Source of the DNA: Subtercola boreus
Lineage (GTDB): Bacteria; Actinomycetota; Actinomycetes; Actinomycetales; Microbacteriaceae
Direction: 5' to 3'
NCBI RefSeq assembly: GCF_003399625.1
Contig: NZ_NBXA01000014.1
Location: 1-64,000 of the forward strand
Length of the DNA stretch: 64,000 nucleotides
Below are positions 27,038 to 39,479 of this stretch, in pieces; position 1 is the first letter of the stretch, and every line of letters begins with the position of its first letter. The position numbers and the translations under genes were made by a program. The notes below the pieces were generated by a model that saw only the letters and a program-made list of their open reading frames with translations, had not been told where the DNA came from and did not search any database.

Positions 27038-29155
27038 TCAGACCGCGGTGATGCGCAGCACGAGGGCTTCCTCCGGGGCGAGCGGGGGAGCCGCGAGACC
27101 CACTTCTGCCAGCAATCGGCCAGACAGCGTGAGCGATCCCTCCCCGAGCCACGGCGGCAGGATCGGCGCGAGATACCGTGGTTCGGCGCCGACATCGAGC
27201 ACCGAGACGCGGTAGGTGGTGTTCGCATCCAGGCCGGGCACGAGCACAGGAGCCGGAACCGCATCCAGCGGGGAAGCCATCGCCACTACGGCGAACACCG
27301 CGTCGCTCTGGTCGTCGGTGACGACACCGTGCACCCACAGCGTCGGGTCGGGTCGGTCGGCGCGCACGACGGTGCCCCCGTGGATGATCGGCCGCACCTC
27401 CCTGTAGGCGTCGAGCCAGCGCGTGATCTCTTCGAGCTCGGCTTCGCTCGCCTCGAGGAGGTTCCACTCGATGCCCGCCCAGCCGAAGAGGGTCGTCGCG
27501 AAACGGAAGGCCGCGGAGTGGGTGCGACCCGTCGTGTGCGAGCGGGGCGCGCCGAGGTGCACTCCGAGCACTTCGGGCGGAAGCAGCAGCGAGGTGTAGC
27601 GGTAGATCGACTGGCGTTCGAGCGGATCGTTCGTGTCGCTCGCCCAGACGCGGGTCGTTCGTTCGAGCACAGCCAGATCGGCCCGCGCTCCGCCCGACGC
27701 ACACGACTCGATCTCCAGAGCGGGGTGGCGGGCCAGGAGCGCGTCCATCAGGCGAGCGGCGGCCCGAGTCTGTGCGTGCGTGCGTGTGACCGGCACATCG
27801 CGGTTGTGGTCCCATTTGAGGTAGCGGATGTCGTACTCACCGAGCAGCGCATCCAGCGCTTCGAAGACGGCGGTGAAGGCATCCGGGTTGGCGAGATCGA
27901 CGACGAGCTGGTTGCGGGCGAGCAGGGGAGTGGCTCCCGGAGTCTCCGTCAGGATCCAGTCGGGGTGTTCGCGCGCGAACCGTGAGTCGGGGTTAGCCAT
28001 CTCGGGTTCGACCCAGAGTCCGAAGTCGAGGCCGAGACCCGTGACGTAGTCGATCAGTGGGCCGAGTCCCTGCGGCCAGCGTTCGCTGTCGACAGTCCAG
28101 TCACCGAGTGCCCGTCGGTCGTCGGTGCGACCGGTCATCCAGCCGTCGTCGAGCACGAACCTCTCGGCGCCGACCCGGGCACCGGCATCCGCCAGACGCC
28201 GGAGCGTGAGTTCGTCGTGGTCGAAGTAGACGGCCTCCCAGGTGTTGAGGATGACGGGGTGGGCACGATCTTGGAACCCGCGCTCTCGCCGCAGGAAGCG
28301 ATGGAAGCGCTGAGAGGCGGCATCCAGTCCCTCGTTCGACCACGCCGCCGAGAGCCAGGGCGTGCTGTATGACTCTTCGGGAGCGAGAACGACCTCGCCC
28401 GGCGCGAGCAACTCACCGGCGCCGATGATCGAGAGGGCGGAGACCTGGCGTTCCACCCAGACGCGCTGGCTGCCGCTGAAACCGAGATGCGCGGCCCAGA
28501 CGTCTCCCGACCGGAACCCGTACCCGGGGGTGCCGGCGACGGTCAGGAAGGACGCATCGTGACCGGGACGACCGTGGCGCGACTCCCTCAGCCACGCACC
28601 GTGCCGCAGAGTGCTCCGCTGCGGCATGCGTTCGGTCAGCCAGTGCCCGGTGAAATCGAGGAGTTCGGTGGCCCGCGCCGGGAGGGGCAGCACCACGTTC
28701 AGCTCGTCGAGCTCGAACGGTGGGGCGGAGCGGTTGAGAAGAGTGGATCTCGTGCGGAGCAACCCCTCGGGGGTGAGCCGGAACTCCACGACCACCTCGA
28801 GTGCGGGTCGGCTGACTGCTGAGCCGGGAGACGGGAGAGGCGCGCTGGTGAGCGTGAGGCGCACGGCGCCGGGCTCGTCTCTGGCGACGGCCGACAGCGC
28901 GAACGGTTGCAGAGGTGTGCGACCGACAAGGGCGGGTCGACCCTGCCAGGCGGTGGCCAGCAGAGGAAGGATGAGGGAGCGGATCGGCGAATCCACGGCG
29001 GCTCCGGATGCCGCGGGGATCTGCGCGTCGGCAAGGCGTTCGAGCTCTGCGGTGCTGAGGTCGCCGAGGTCGGCGCCCCAGTGCACGAACGCGGGCACGG
29101 CCGTGCCGCGGGCATCCAGTACGAGACTGGTGCCCGCGGCACGGAGGTGGATCAC
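27038..29155 (-). CDS. GH36 alpha-galactosidase, 705 aa
   Basis: Hydrolyses terminal alpha-galactosyl residues (melibiose, raffinose type). A beta-rich N-terminal domain precedes the TIM barrel, which begins near residue 305 (NTWEAVYFDHDELTLRRLADAG). The nucleophile is D449 in RYLKWDHNRDV and the acid/base D507 in VWASDTNDPLERQ; ESCASGGARADL is the family's conserved Cys-containing block. There is no signal peptide, so it acts in the cytoplasm on imported oligosaccharide. GTG 29155 lies 14 nt after the binding-protein stop. It is the last gene of the operon. Confidence 0.93.
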   Translation of the reverse strand: MIHLRAAGTSLVLDARGTAVPAFVHWGADLGDLSTAELERLADAQIPAASGAAVDSPIRSLILPLLATAWQGRPALVGRTPLQPFALSAVARDEPGAVRLTLTSAPLPSPGSAVSRPALEVVVEFRLTPEGLLRTRSTLLNRSAPPFELDELNVVLPLPARATELLDFTGHWLTERMPQRSTLRHGAWLRESRHGRPGHDASFLTVAGTPGYGFRSGDVWAAHLGFSGSQRVWVERQVSALSIIGAGELLAPGEVVLAPEESYSTPWLSAAWSNEGLDAASQRFHRFLRRERGFQDRAHPVILNTWEAVYFDHDELTLRRLADAGARVGAERFVLDDGWMTGRTDDRRALGDWTVDSERWPQGLGPLIDYVTGLGLDFGLWVEPEMANPDSRFAREHPDWILTETPGATPLLARNQLVVDLANPDAFTAVFEALDALLGEYDIRYLKWDHNRDVPVTRTHAQTRAAARLMDALLARHPALEIESCASGGARADLAVLERTTRVWASDTNDPLERQSIYRYTSLLLPPEVLGVHLGAPRSHTTGRTHSAAFRFATTLFGWAGIEWNLLEASEAELEEITRWLDAYREVRPIIHGGTVVRADRPDPTLWVHGVVTDDQSDAVFAVVAMASPLDAVPAPVLVPGLDANTTYRVSVLDVGAEPRYLAPILPPWLGEGSLTLSGRLLAEVGLAAPPLAPEEALVLRITAV

Positions 29156-29168
29156 AGTGGCGATGACG

Positions 29169-30494
29169 TTACTTTACGGGGATCGACTGCGCCTTGAGAG
29201 CGGCGATGGTCTTCGACTGGCCGCTCGACAGGGCGTCCTGCAGGGTTCCGCTGCCACCGATCGCTGCAGCGAATCCGTCAGAGACGTCGCTGTAGGTCTG
29301 CGTCATCGTCGGGCCCCAGGTGAACGGGCTGATGACCTTGGCCTGATCGGAGAAGAGCTCGTAGATCTTCTGGTCACCGTAGAAGGGCACGCCCTCCGAC
29401 AGTGCGGGCAGCGAGGCGCCGGTGCTGCTGGCGGGGAAGAGGTTCGCTTCGGTGTTGAGGGCCGTCAGGGCCTCGGTGCTGGTGTTCAGCCACAGCAGGA
29501 ACTTCGACGCTTCGGCGGGGTGCTTCGACCCCTTGAAGACGACGCTCGACGAGCCACCCCAGGCGCCCGACGTGGGCTTCGAGGCATCCCACTGCGGCAT
29601 CGGGGCGACGGCCCAGTCGCCCGTGGTGCTCGGGGCGCCACTCGAGATGGTGTTCGCACCCCAGACGGCCGAGACCCAGGTCCAGTCGGCGCCGGTGTCG
29701 TAGGCGTTGTTCCACTGGTCGGTGAATCCGGGGATCGTCGAGACGAGCTGCTTGTCGAGCAGACCCTGCCAGTACGAGGCGACCTTGGTCGACACGTCGG
29801 AGGTGAGGTTCACGTCCCAGCTGCCGTCAGCGGTGCTGAACCACTGGCCACCGGCCTGCGAGACGAGACCGGCGAACCAGTTCACGTCACCCTTCGGGAA
29901 GTTGGTGATCTGGCCGCCGAGGGCCTTGATCTGCACTGCTGCTGCCGCGTACTCGTCCCACGTGGTCGGGATCGGGATGTTGTTCTTCTCGAACAGATCC
30001 TTGCGGTAGTAGAGGGCCATGGGGCCGGAGTCCTGCGGGATCGCGTAGACAGAGTTGTCCTCGCCGAAGGTGACCTGGTTCCAGAGCCCGTCGGAGAAGT
30101 CGGCCTTGGCCGCCTCGACTCCGTCGCACGAGGCGATGTTGGCGAGGCCATCCTGAACCCGGAAGGCGGGCAGAGTGTCGTACTCGACCTGCCCGAGGTC
30201 GGGCGCGTTGCCGGCCTTCAGCTGCGTGAAGAAGTTCTGGTACGTTCCGCTGTTGCCGTTCGGAACGGTTGAGACCGTGACCTGGATGTCGGGGTTGGCC
30301 TTGTTCCAGATGTCGACGACCTTGTCCATTCCGGGAACCCAGGTCGTGAAGCTCAGGTCGACCTTGCCCGTGCTCGGAGCGCAGTCGGATGCGGTCGAGC
30401 CGGAGGAATCGCTCGAGCCTGATGCCGAGCAGCCCGCGAGGGCGAGCATCGCTGCAGTCGCAACAGCGGCTACGCGAAGGTGTTTCAGTGCCAT
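29169..30494 (-). CDS. sugar ABC transporter substrate-binding lipoprotein, 441 aa
   Basis: MALKHLRVAAVATAAMLALAGCSAS is a lipoprotein signal with lipobox LAGC. The rest is a family-1 extracellular solute-binding protein (VDLSFTTWVPGMDKVVDIWNKANPDIQVTVSTVP, GNAPDLGQVEYDTLPAF, PTTWDEYAAAAVQIKALGG, GDWAVAPMPQWDA). It captures a sugar and delivers it to the two permeases encoded just upstream. ATG 30494 is chosen because the signal peptide starts there; ATG 30506 (MDNH) has no ribosome site. No ATPase gene lies in the operon, so a shared MsmK-type ATPase elsewhere is expected. Confidence 0.92.
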   Translation of the reverse strand: MALKHLRVAAVATAAMLALAGCSASGSSDSSGSTASDCAPSTGKVDLSFTTWVPGMDKVVDIWNKANPDIQVTVSTVPNGNSGTYQNFFTQLKAGNAPDLGQVEYDTLPAFRVQDGLANIASCDGVEAAKADFSDGLWNQVTFGEDNSVYAIPQDSGPMALYYRKDLFEKNNIPIPTTWDEYAAAAVQIKALGGQITNFPKGDVNWFAGLVSQAGGQWFSTADGSWDVNLTSDVSTKVASYWQGLLDKQLVSTIPGFTDQWNNAYDTGADWTWVSAVWGANTISSGAPSTTGDWAVAPMPQWDASKPTSGAWGGSSSVVFKGSKHPAEASKFLLWLNTSTEALTALNTEANLFPASSTGASLPALSEGVPFYGDQKIYELFSDQAKVISPFTWGPTMTQTYSDVSDGFAAAIGGSGTLQDALSSGQSKTIAALKAQSIPVK

Positions 30495-30524
30495 GTGATT
30501 GTCCATTCAGTGAGGGATGTGTGA

Positions 30525-30541
30525 CGGAGAAGGGCTCTCCG
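30525..30541. other. small hairpin between permease and binding-protein genes
   Basis: CGGAGA (30525-30530) and TCTCCG (30536-30541) are exact inverted copies with a 5-nt loop, 31 nt upstream of the binding-protein start. Hairpins at this place in sugar ABC operons can stabilise the downstream mRNA so the binding protein is made in excess. There is no T run, so it is not a clear terminator. Confidence 0.4.
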
Positions 30542-30585
30542 CCACCGTGAAACGCCGTTGTTCTCGGTACTGCACCTCTGGCGTG

Positions 30586-31491
30586 TTACTTCAGGCTTCC
30601 GGCGCCCAGACCGTTCCGCCAGAATCTCTGGAGGCTCAGGAAGGCGACGAGAAGGGGAACGATCGACACCAGCGCGCCCACGATCACGAGGGTGCGGATG
30701 TCGGGGATCTGGCTCACCTGCGAGTTCCAGGTGTAGAGGCCGAGCGTCACGGGGAACAGCGTCTGGTCGCGCAGCATGACGAGCGGGAGGAAGAAATTGT
30801 TCCAGATCGAGACGAACTGGAACAGGAAGATCGTGACGAGGGCCGGCGACATGAGGCGCACGGCGACGGTGAAGAAGGTGCGGATCTCCCCCGAGCCGTC
30901 GATGCGAGCAGCCTCGATGATCTCATCCGGCACGCTCGATGCCGCGTAGATGCGACTGAGGTACACCCCGAACGGACTCACCAGGCTCGGCAGGAAGACG
31001 GCCCAGAAGGTGTTCGTCAGCTGTACCTGGCTGAAGATCAGGAACAGCGGCAGAGCGAGAGCCGTGGCGGGCACCAGCACCCCGCCCAGCACGGTGTTGA
31101 AGATGAGCTCCCGGCCCGGGAAGTCGTACTTCGACAGGGCGTAGCCGCACATGGCCGCCAGGATGGTGCCGATGCCACCCGCCACCGTTGCGTAGACGAT
31201 GCTGTTGAGCATCCACCGCGGGAACACGCCCTCGTTGTAGGTGAACAGGTTCACCAGGTTGTTGCCCATATCGGTGATCGAGGTCGGCGTGAACCAGAGG
31301 GAGAACGTGGAGTTGAAGTTGCCGAGCGTCTTCGTCGACGACACCAGCAGCCAGAAGATCGGCAGCAGGAAGTAGAGGGTGAAGGCGCCCATGATGGCCA
31401 TGGCCGCACCTCGCGAGAGGAGGCTCTCGCGAGGTGCGCCGTTCGAACCGGGCGCGCGCTTCGCTGTTCGGGTCAGAGTCGAGGTGGTCAC
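30586..31491 (-). CDS. sugar ABC transporter permease (MalG/LacG-like), 301 aa
   Basis: Six transmembrane helices are visible, starting at residues ~30-55 (GAAMAIMGAFTLYFLLPIFWLLVSS). The ATPase-contact EAA loop reads EIIEAARIDGSGEIRTFFTVAVRLMSPALVTI. The start is GTG 31491 (VTTSTLTRTAKRAPG), overlapping the preceding permease stop as GTGA; the frame remains open to 31980 but that part shadows the first permease. It pairs with the upstream permease to form the transmembrane channel for the galactoside. Confidence 0.93.
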   Translation of the reverse strand: MTTSTLTRTAKRAPGSNGAPRESLLSRGAAMAIMGAFTLYFLLPIFWLLVSSTKTLGNFNSTFSLWFTPTSITDMGNNLVNLFTYNEGVFPRWMLNSIVYATVAGGIGTILAAMCGYALSKYDFPGRELIFNTVLGGVLVPATALALPLFLIFSQVQLTNTFWAVFLPSLVSPFGVYLSRIYAASSVPDEIIEAARIDGSGEIRTFFTVAVRLMSPALVTIFLFQFVSIWNNFFLPLVMLRDQTLFPVTLGLYTWNSQVSQIPDIRTLVIVGALVSIVPLLVAFLSLQRFWRNGLGAGSLK

Positions 31492-32417
31492 AGTGCTGCC
31501 CTCCGCTGGGTCAGACGCAGAACAGCGAACGACAGGATGAACGTGGTGATCGCCAGCACGACCGAGAAGGCTGCTGCGAGGTTGAGGTTCGGCACGGCGG
31601 CCGTGGTGTAGACGAGCAGGTTCGGGGTGAACGTGCTGGTGATCGACGAGGTGAACTGCTTGAACACCTGCGGTTCGGTGATGAGCTGCAGAGTGCCGAT
31701 GACGGAGAAGACCGCGGTGAGAACGATGGCCGGCGCCACCAGGGGGATCTTGATCGACCAGGCGATGCGAACCTGCGAGGCTCCGTCGAGCCGCGCGGCC
31801 TCGTAGAGTTCCGCGGGAATCGCCAGGAGCGCCGAGTAGATGATCAGCATGTTGTAGCCGACGTACACCCAGGTCACCACATTCGCGATGGCCCAGAGCA
31901 CCGTCCCGCCGTCGAGCAGGTCGACCTTCGAGGTGACGAAGGAGAAGGGCGAGAGCGAGGGGGAGTAGAGGTAGCCCCACATGATCGCCGCGATGACGCC
32001 GGGCACGGCATAGGGGGCGAAGAACGCGAGCCGGAAGAACTTCTTCCCCTTCACCAGCGGCGAGTCCAGCAGCAGGGCGAAGAGCAGCGCTAGGCCGAGC
32101 ATCACGGGAACCTGCACCACGCCGAACGCCAGCACCCTCAGGATGGAACCCCAGAATTCGGAGTCCTGGAACACCAGGAAGTACTGCGACAGCCCGCCGA
32201 ACTCCAGACGCGGCTTGCCGAACGTTCCATCTCGTTTGATGACCTGCAGCGACTCCACGACGGCGTAGATCACGGGAATCAGGTAGAAGGCCGTGAACAG
32301 CACGCCGAAGGGCAGGATGAGCAGGGCGATCGCCCGCTTGTTGCGCAGACGCTTTCGCGCCTTCCGGGGCGTCACGGCCGGGGCCGACGCCATCGGGGGC
32401 AGAACCGAGGTGGTCAT
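31488..32417 (-). CDS. sugar ABC transporter permease (MalF/LacF-like), 309 aa
   Basis: Six helices follow a basic cytoplasmic N-terminus (RKARKRLRNKRAIALLILPFGVLFTAFYLIPVIYAVVESL). The EAA loop reads ELYEAARLDGASQVRIAWSIKIPLVAPAIVL. ATG 32417 overlaps the beta-galactosidase stop as ATGA, so enzyme and transporter are translated in a coupled manner. Confidence 0.94.
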   Translation of the reverse strand: MTTSVLPPMASAPAVTPRKARKRLRNKRAIALLILPFGVLFTAFYLIPVIYAVVESLQVIKRDGTFGKPRLEFGGLSQYFLVFQDSEFWGSILRVLAFGVVQVPVMLGLALLFALLLDSPLVKGKKFFRLAFFAPYAVPGVIAAIMWGYLYSPSLSPFSFVTSKVDLLDGGTVLWAIANVVTWVYVGYNMLIIYSALLAIPAELYEAARLDGASQVRIAWSIKIPLVAPAIVLTAVFSVIGTLQLITEPQVFKQFTSSITSTFTPNLLVYTTAAVPNLNLAAAFSVVLAITTFILSFAVLRLTQRRAAL

Positions 32418-34441
32418 GAAGTCTCCCTTGACTGGCGGACGATCTGTACCCCGCCGGCAGCGACGACGCCGTCGACGGCGAGGTCGGCCTCGGTGACGAG
32501 GTCGTATCCGGTGATCGCGTGCGCGACCGGTTCGTTCGTGTGGTTGATCACGAAGACGTAGTCGTGCTGGGGGCCGGAGCGGCGCACGATCTCGATGCCC
32601 TCAGCGACCGGGGTGAGGGTGGTGGCTCCGGCTTCGGATGCCGCGTGCCGCAGCTCCTCGGCCAGGGACCCGGCATCCAGGCGTGTCGCGAGGTAGCGCG
32701 CCACACCCTGGCCGAATCCGTGCCGGGTGACGGCCGGCACTCCCATCAGCGGACCGTCGAGATAGAAGGAGGTGGTTGTGGCGCCCTCGAGGTGCAGCAG
32801 CTCGGTCCAGAGGCCGGCCGAACCGCCGTCGCTCAGGGCGATCGACTCGTCGCCATCGACCGGATAGAACTCCTCAGCGGAGATGCCGGCGACCGAACGG
32901 AAGGCGCCGGGGTACGACCCGGAGCGCACCGTGTCGTGTTCATCCACGATGCCGCTGAAGAAGCTGATGACCGCATGCCCGCCGCCGGCGACGAAATCGG
33001 TGATGACCTGGGCGTCGGCATCCGACACCAGGTACAGGCACGGCACCACGACCAGCCGGTAGCCCGAGAGGTCGGCGCCCGGAGCGACGATGTCGACGGT
33101 CGCCCCGATGGCCAGCAGTGCCTCATAGGTCTGGTGCACCTGTTCGAGGTAGTGCAGCTCGGAGGAGGGGTGCGCTTCCTGGTCGGTCGCCCACCACGCC
33201 TCCCAGCTGAACACGAGTGCGATGTCGGAGTGCACCACCGAGCCTGCGAGCTCGCCGAGGCGATCCATCAGCGAACCGAGCTCGACGACCTCGCGCCAGA
33301 CCCGAGTGTCGGTGCCGGAGTGCGGGAGGAGGGCCGAGTGGAACTTCTCGGTGCCCTTGACCGACGCGCGCCACTGGAAGAAGCAGACTCCGTCGGCACC
33401 GCGCGCGACGTGGGTCAGGGAGTTGCGCATCATCTCGCCGGGGGCCTTCGCGTGATTGCGGGGCTGCCAGTTCACGGCGCTGGTGGAGTGCTCCATGAGC
33501 AGCCACGGCTTGCCGCCGGCGAGCCCCCGGGTCGCGTCTGCCGAGAACGAGAGTTCGCGGTGGGGGACGCTCAGGCGGTGGTCGAGGTAGTGGTCGTTCG
33601 CGACGACATCCATCTCGGGCGCCCAGCGCCAGTAGTCCTGTGTCTTGATGTGGGCGGTGACCATGAAGTTGGTGGTCACGGGGATGTCGCTGGTGCTGCG
33701 GATGATCTCGGCTTCGGCCGTGTAGTAGGCCAGCAGCTCATCCGAACTGAACCGGAAGAAGTCGAGCTGCTGCGAGGGATTGATGAACGAGAGCGTGTCG
33801 CGCGGGGGCAGGATCTCGGCCCACTCGGCATAGTGCTGGCTCCAGAAGGCGGTGCCCCAGGCGTCGTTCAGGGCTTCGATGTTCTCGTAGCGGCGCTGCA
33901 GCCAGACCCGGAAGGCGGTCGCCGACACGTCGCAGTAGCACAGCGCGTTGTGGCAGCCGAGCTCGTTCGAGACGTGCCAGAGCTTCACGGCGGGGTGCGA
34001 TCCGTAGCGGGCGGCGGTCTCCCGCACGAGCGCCATGGCGTAGTCGCGGAAGACCGGTGAGCTCGGGCACCAGGCCTGGCGTCCGCCGGGCCAACGCGTC
34101 GTGCCGTCGCCGACCTGGGGGAGGATCTCCGGATGCAGCGTGGTGAGCCACGGCGGGGGAGACGACGTTCCGGTGCCGAGGTTGACCCCGATGCCGTTCT
34201 CGTGCAGAAGCCCGACGATCTCATCGAGGTCGTCGAAGCGGAAGTCGCCCTGGCGTGGCTCGATGTGCGACCACCCGAAGATGTTCACGGCGACGAGGTT
34301 CACGCCGGCTTCGCGCATCAGACGCACGTCTTCGCGCCAGACGTCTTTGCTCCACTGCTCCGGGTTGTAGTCGCAGCCGAACACGAGTCCCTCCGTGCCG
34401 AGCCCGAGGGGGCTGGGGCGGTGGGTTTCGACTGGTGTCAC
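32414..34441 (-). CDS. GH42 beta-galactosidase, 675 aa
   Basis: Hydrolyses beta-galactosides. The TIM barrel begins FGCDYNPEQWSKDVWREDVRLMREAGVNLVAVNIFGWSHIEP; the acid/base is E160 (HVSNELGCHN) and the nucleophile E317 (LLMEHST). Cys residues near 125 and 163-170 (CPSS, CHNALCYC) match the structural zinc site of part of the family. Trimerisation and C-terminal beta domains follow. There is no signal peptide. GTG 34441 has GAGGAAA upstream. It is the first gene of the operon, behind a promoter with two operator-like palindromes. Confidence 0.95.
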   Translation of the reverse strand: MTPVETHRPSPLGLGTEGLVFGCDYNPEQWSKDVWREDVRLMREAGVNLVAVNIFGWSHIEPRQGDFRFDDLDEIVGLLHENGIGVNLGTGTSSPPPWLTTLHPEILPQVGDGTTRWPGGRQAWCPSSPVFRDYAMALVRETAARYGSHPAVKLWHVSNELGCHNALCYCDVSATAFRVWLQRRYENIEALNDAWGTAFWSQHYAEWAEILPPRDTLSFINPSQQLDFFRFSSDELLAYYTAEAEIIRSTSDIPVTTNFMVTAHIKTQDYWRWAPEMDVVANDHYLDHRLSVPHRELSFSADATRGLAGGKPWLLMEHSTSAVNWQPRNHAKAPGEMMRNSLTHVARGADGVCFFQWRASVKGTEKFHSALLPHSGTDTRVWREVVELGSLMDRLGELAGSVVHSDIALVFSWEAWWATDQEAHPSSELHYLEQVHQTYEALLAIGATVDIVAPGADLSGYRLVVVPCLYLVSDADAQVITDFVAGGGHAVISFFSGIVDEHDTVRSGSYPGAFRSVAGISAEEFYPVDGDESIALSDGGSAGLWTELLHLEGATTTSFYLDGPLMGVPAVTRHGFGQGVARYLATRLDAGSLAEELRHAASEAGATTLTPVAEGIEIVRRSGPQHDYVFVINHTNEPVAHAITGYDLVTEADLAVDGVVAAGGVQIVRQSRETS

Positions 34442-34501
34442 AGTTTCCTCGACTTCATTGGCTGGCGTGAGAGCGTCACCACAGCCCGCGGGAGGGCAGG
34501 A

Positions 34502-34593
34502 CTGTGAAGGTTCACAGAGCTACCGGGGAATGTCTTTCCGGCGGCTTTCTGTGAACGTTCCCAACCATAAACAGGGCGGCGCGATTCTGTCAA
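34502..34593 (-). promoter_or_regulatory. galactoside operon promoter with two LacI-type operators
   Basis: On the minus strand TTGACA (34588-34593) and TATGGT (34564-34569) are separated by 18 nt. Immediately downstream, CTGTGAACGTTCCCA (34549-34563) has a perfect GAACGTTC centre. Further down lies CTGTGAAGGTTCACAG (34502-34517), with 7-bp arms around a central GG. The shared CTGTGAA half-site suggests both bind the divergent LacI protein and block transcription at and beyond the start site. Confidence 0.7.
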
Positions 34594-34626
34594 ATCATCC
34601 TCTGTCGACCCGGTACAGTGGCACCC

Positions 34627-35649
34627 ATGGCACGTGACAGATCGCTCCCGCGAAGGGCGACGATCCATGACGTTGCGGCGGTCTCGGGCATCTCGCGTGG
34701 CACTGTCTCCCGGGTTCTGAACGGTGAACCGTACGTCTCCGACCGTGCCCGCGAGGCGGTCGAAGCCGCGATCCGCGAAGTCGGATACGTGCGCAACACG
34801 GCCGCCCGCAGCCTCGTTACGCAGCGCTCCCGCGCGATCGCCCTGATCGTGCACGAGCCGCACGCACTGGTGCTCGAAGACCCGAACATCGGCAACATCC
34901 TGATCGGCACCAACGCCGTGCTCTCCGACGCCGACTACCAGATGGTCACGCTCATCCTCGACTCTGCCAGGGACAGCGACCGGGTGGCCGAGTACCTCCG
35001 CGGCGGCTTCGTCGACGGCGCGATCATCCTCTCGGCCCGGGTCGGCGATCCCATCGCGCTCGCCGTCGCCGAACTGGGCATCCCCGCGGCGTTCGTCGGG
35101 CATCCGCCGAACGCGCCCGACATTCCCTTCATCGGCATCGACAACCTGGGCGCCGCCCGCCAGATCACCACCCGCCTGCTCGAAACGGGCCGCTCCCGGG
35201 TCGGCATGATCGCGGCGGCGCTCGACCGCGACTCGGGCCAGGATCGGCTCACCGGTTTCCGGGAGGCGCTCGGCGAACGGTTCGATCCGTCGCTGGTCGT
35301 CGACTATCCGCTCTACGCCTACGATACCGGCGCCGTGGGCATGCGTGAGCTGCTTCGACGCGAGCCTCTGATCGACGGAGTGTTCGCGGCATCCGATGCC
35401 GTCGCGGCAGGCGCGATGGACGTGCTCCGTGACGCCGGGCGCACCGTGCCGGGCGACGTGGGGATCGTCGGCTTCGACGACAGTTCATGGGCGATCCGTT
35501 GCACCCCCGCCCTCTCGACGGTGAGACAGCCGGCCGACGAACTGGGCCGTCGCGCTGCTCAACAGGTGCTCACCCAACTGCAGGGTGGCCCACGGCCCGC
35601 TGGGGGAACCCTGCTGCAGACCGAGGTCGTCTGGCGGGCATCGGCCTAG
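34627..35649 (+). CDS. LacI-family transcriptional regulator, 340 aa
   Basis: The N-terminal HTH and hinge (RATIHDVAAVSGISRGTVSRVLNGEPYVSDRAREAVEAAIREVGYVRNTAARSL) precede a periplasmic-binding-protein-like sensor domain with FVDGAIILSARVGDP, FIGIDNLGAARQITTRLLETG, GVFAASDAVAAGAMDVLRDAGRTVPGDVGIVGFDDS. TACAGT at 34614-34619 lies 7 nt before ATG 34627 with no Shine-Dalgarno, suggesting leaderless mRNA; GTG 34618 is an alternative start. It is divergent from the beta-galactosidase operon and is its likely galactoside-responsive repressor. Confidence 0.92.
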   Translation: MARDRSLPRRATIHDVAAVSGISRGTVSRVLNGEPYVSDRAREAVEAAIREVGYVRNTAARSLVTQRSRAIALIVHEPHALVLEDPNIGNILIGTNAVLSDADYQMVTLILDSARDSDRVAEYLRGGFVDGAIILSARVGDPIALAVAELGIPAAFVGHPPNAPDIPFIGIDNLGAARQITTRLLETGRSRVGMIAAALDRDSGQDRLTGFREALGERFDPSLVVDYPLYAYDTGAVGMRELLRREPLIDGVFAASDAVAAGAMDVLRDAGRTVPGDVGIVGFDDSSWAIRCTPALSTVRQPADELGRRAAQQVLTQLQGGPRPAGGTLLQTEVVWRASA

Positions 35650-35696
35650 GAGGCCGTGCGCGTCTCAGGATCGGTGGGCGAGCGGGTGTGGGGGTG

Positions 35697-35963
35697 TAAG
35701 ATTACGCACCAAAGACTATGAACCGGCCATCACCGGGGAGTCGCCGGAAGAACAGTGGTAAGCCTCAGAACCGGGGTTCATCGCCCAGTAGAACCGGCCG
35801 GGTCTGGCCCGTCACAGCCAAAGAGAGAGCGACCGGACGAGCCTGAACCCGAGAGGGAGAGGGCACAGACGGTAAGCGGGGTGGTACCGCGCCGGAGAGA
35901 AGAGTGCTGGCGTCCTCGTGGAACAGGCAGCAGCGCAGACAGCCGTCCAGGAGAGCAACACAC
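35697..35963 (+). promoter_or_regulatory. T-box riboswitch leader of ileS (translational, actinobacterial type)
   Basis: A TAAGAT -10 hexamer at 35697-35702 starts the leader. The Stem I segment contains CCGGCCATCACCGGGGAG with specifier codon ATC (35729-35731), which reads isoleucine. The T-box sequence GGGTGGTACCGCG (35879-35891) carries TGGT, complementary to the ACCA end of uncharged tRNA-Ile. No terminator T-run follows; instead TCCT near 35922 could pair with the AGGA of the ribosome site (near 35949). Uncharged tRNA-Ile would therefore open ileS translation, as known for mycobacterial ileS leaders. Confidence 0.93.
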
Positions 35964-39471
<3,508 letters not shown>

Positions 39472-39479
<8 letters not shown>

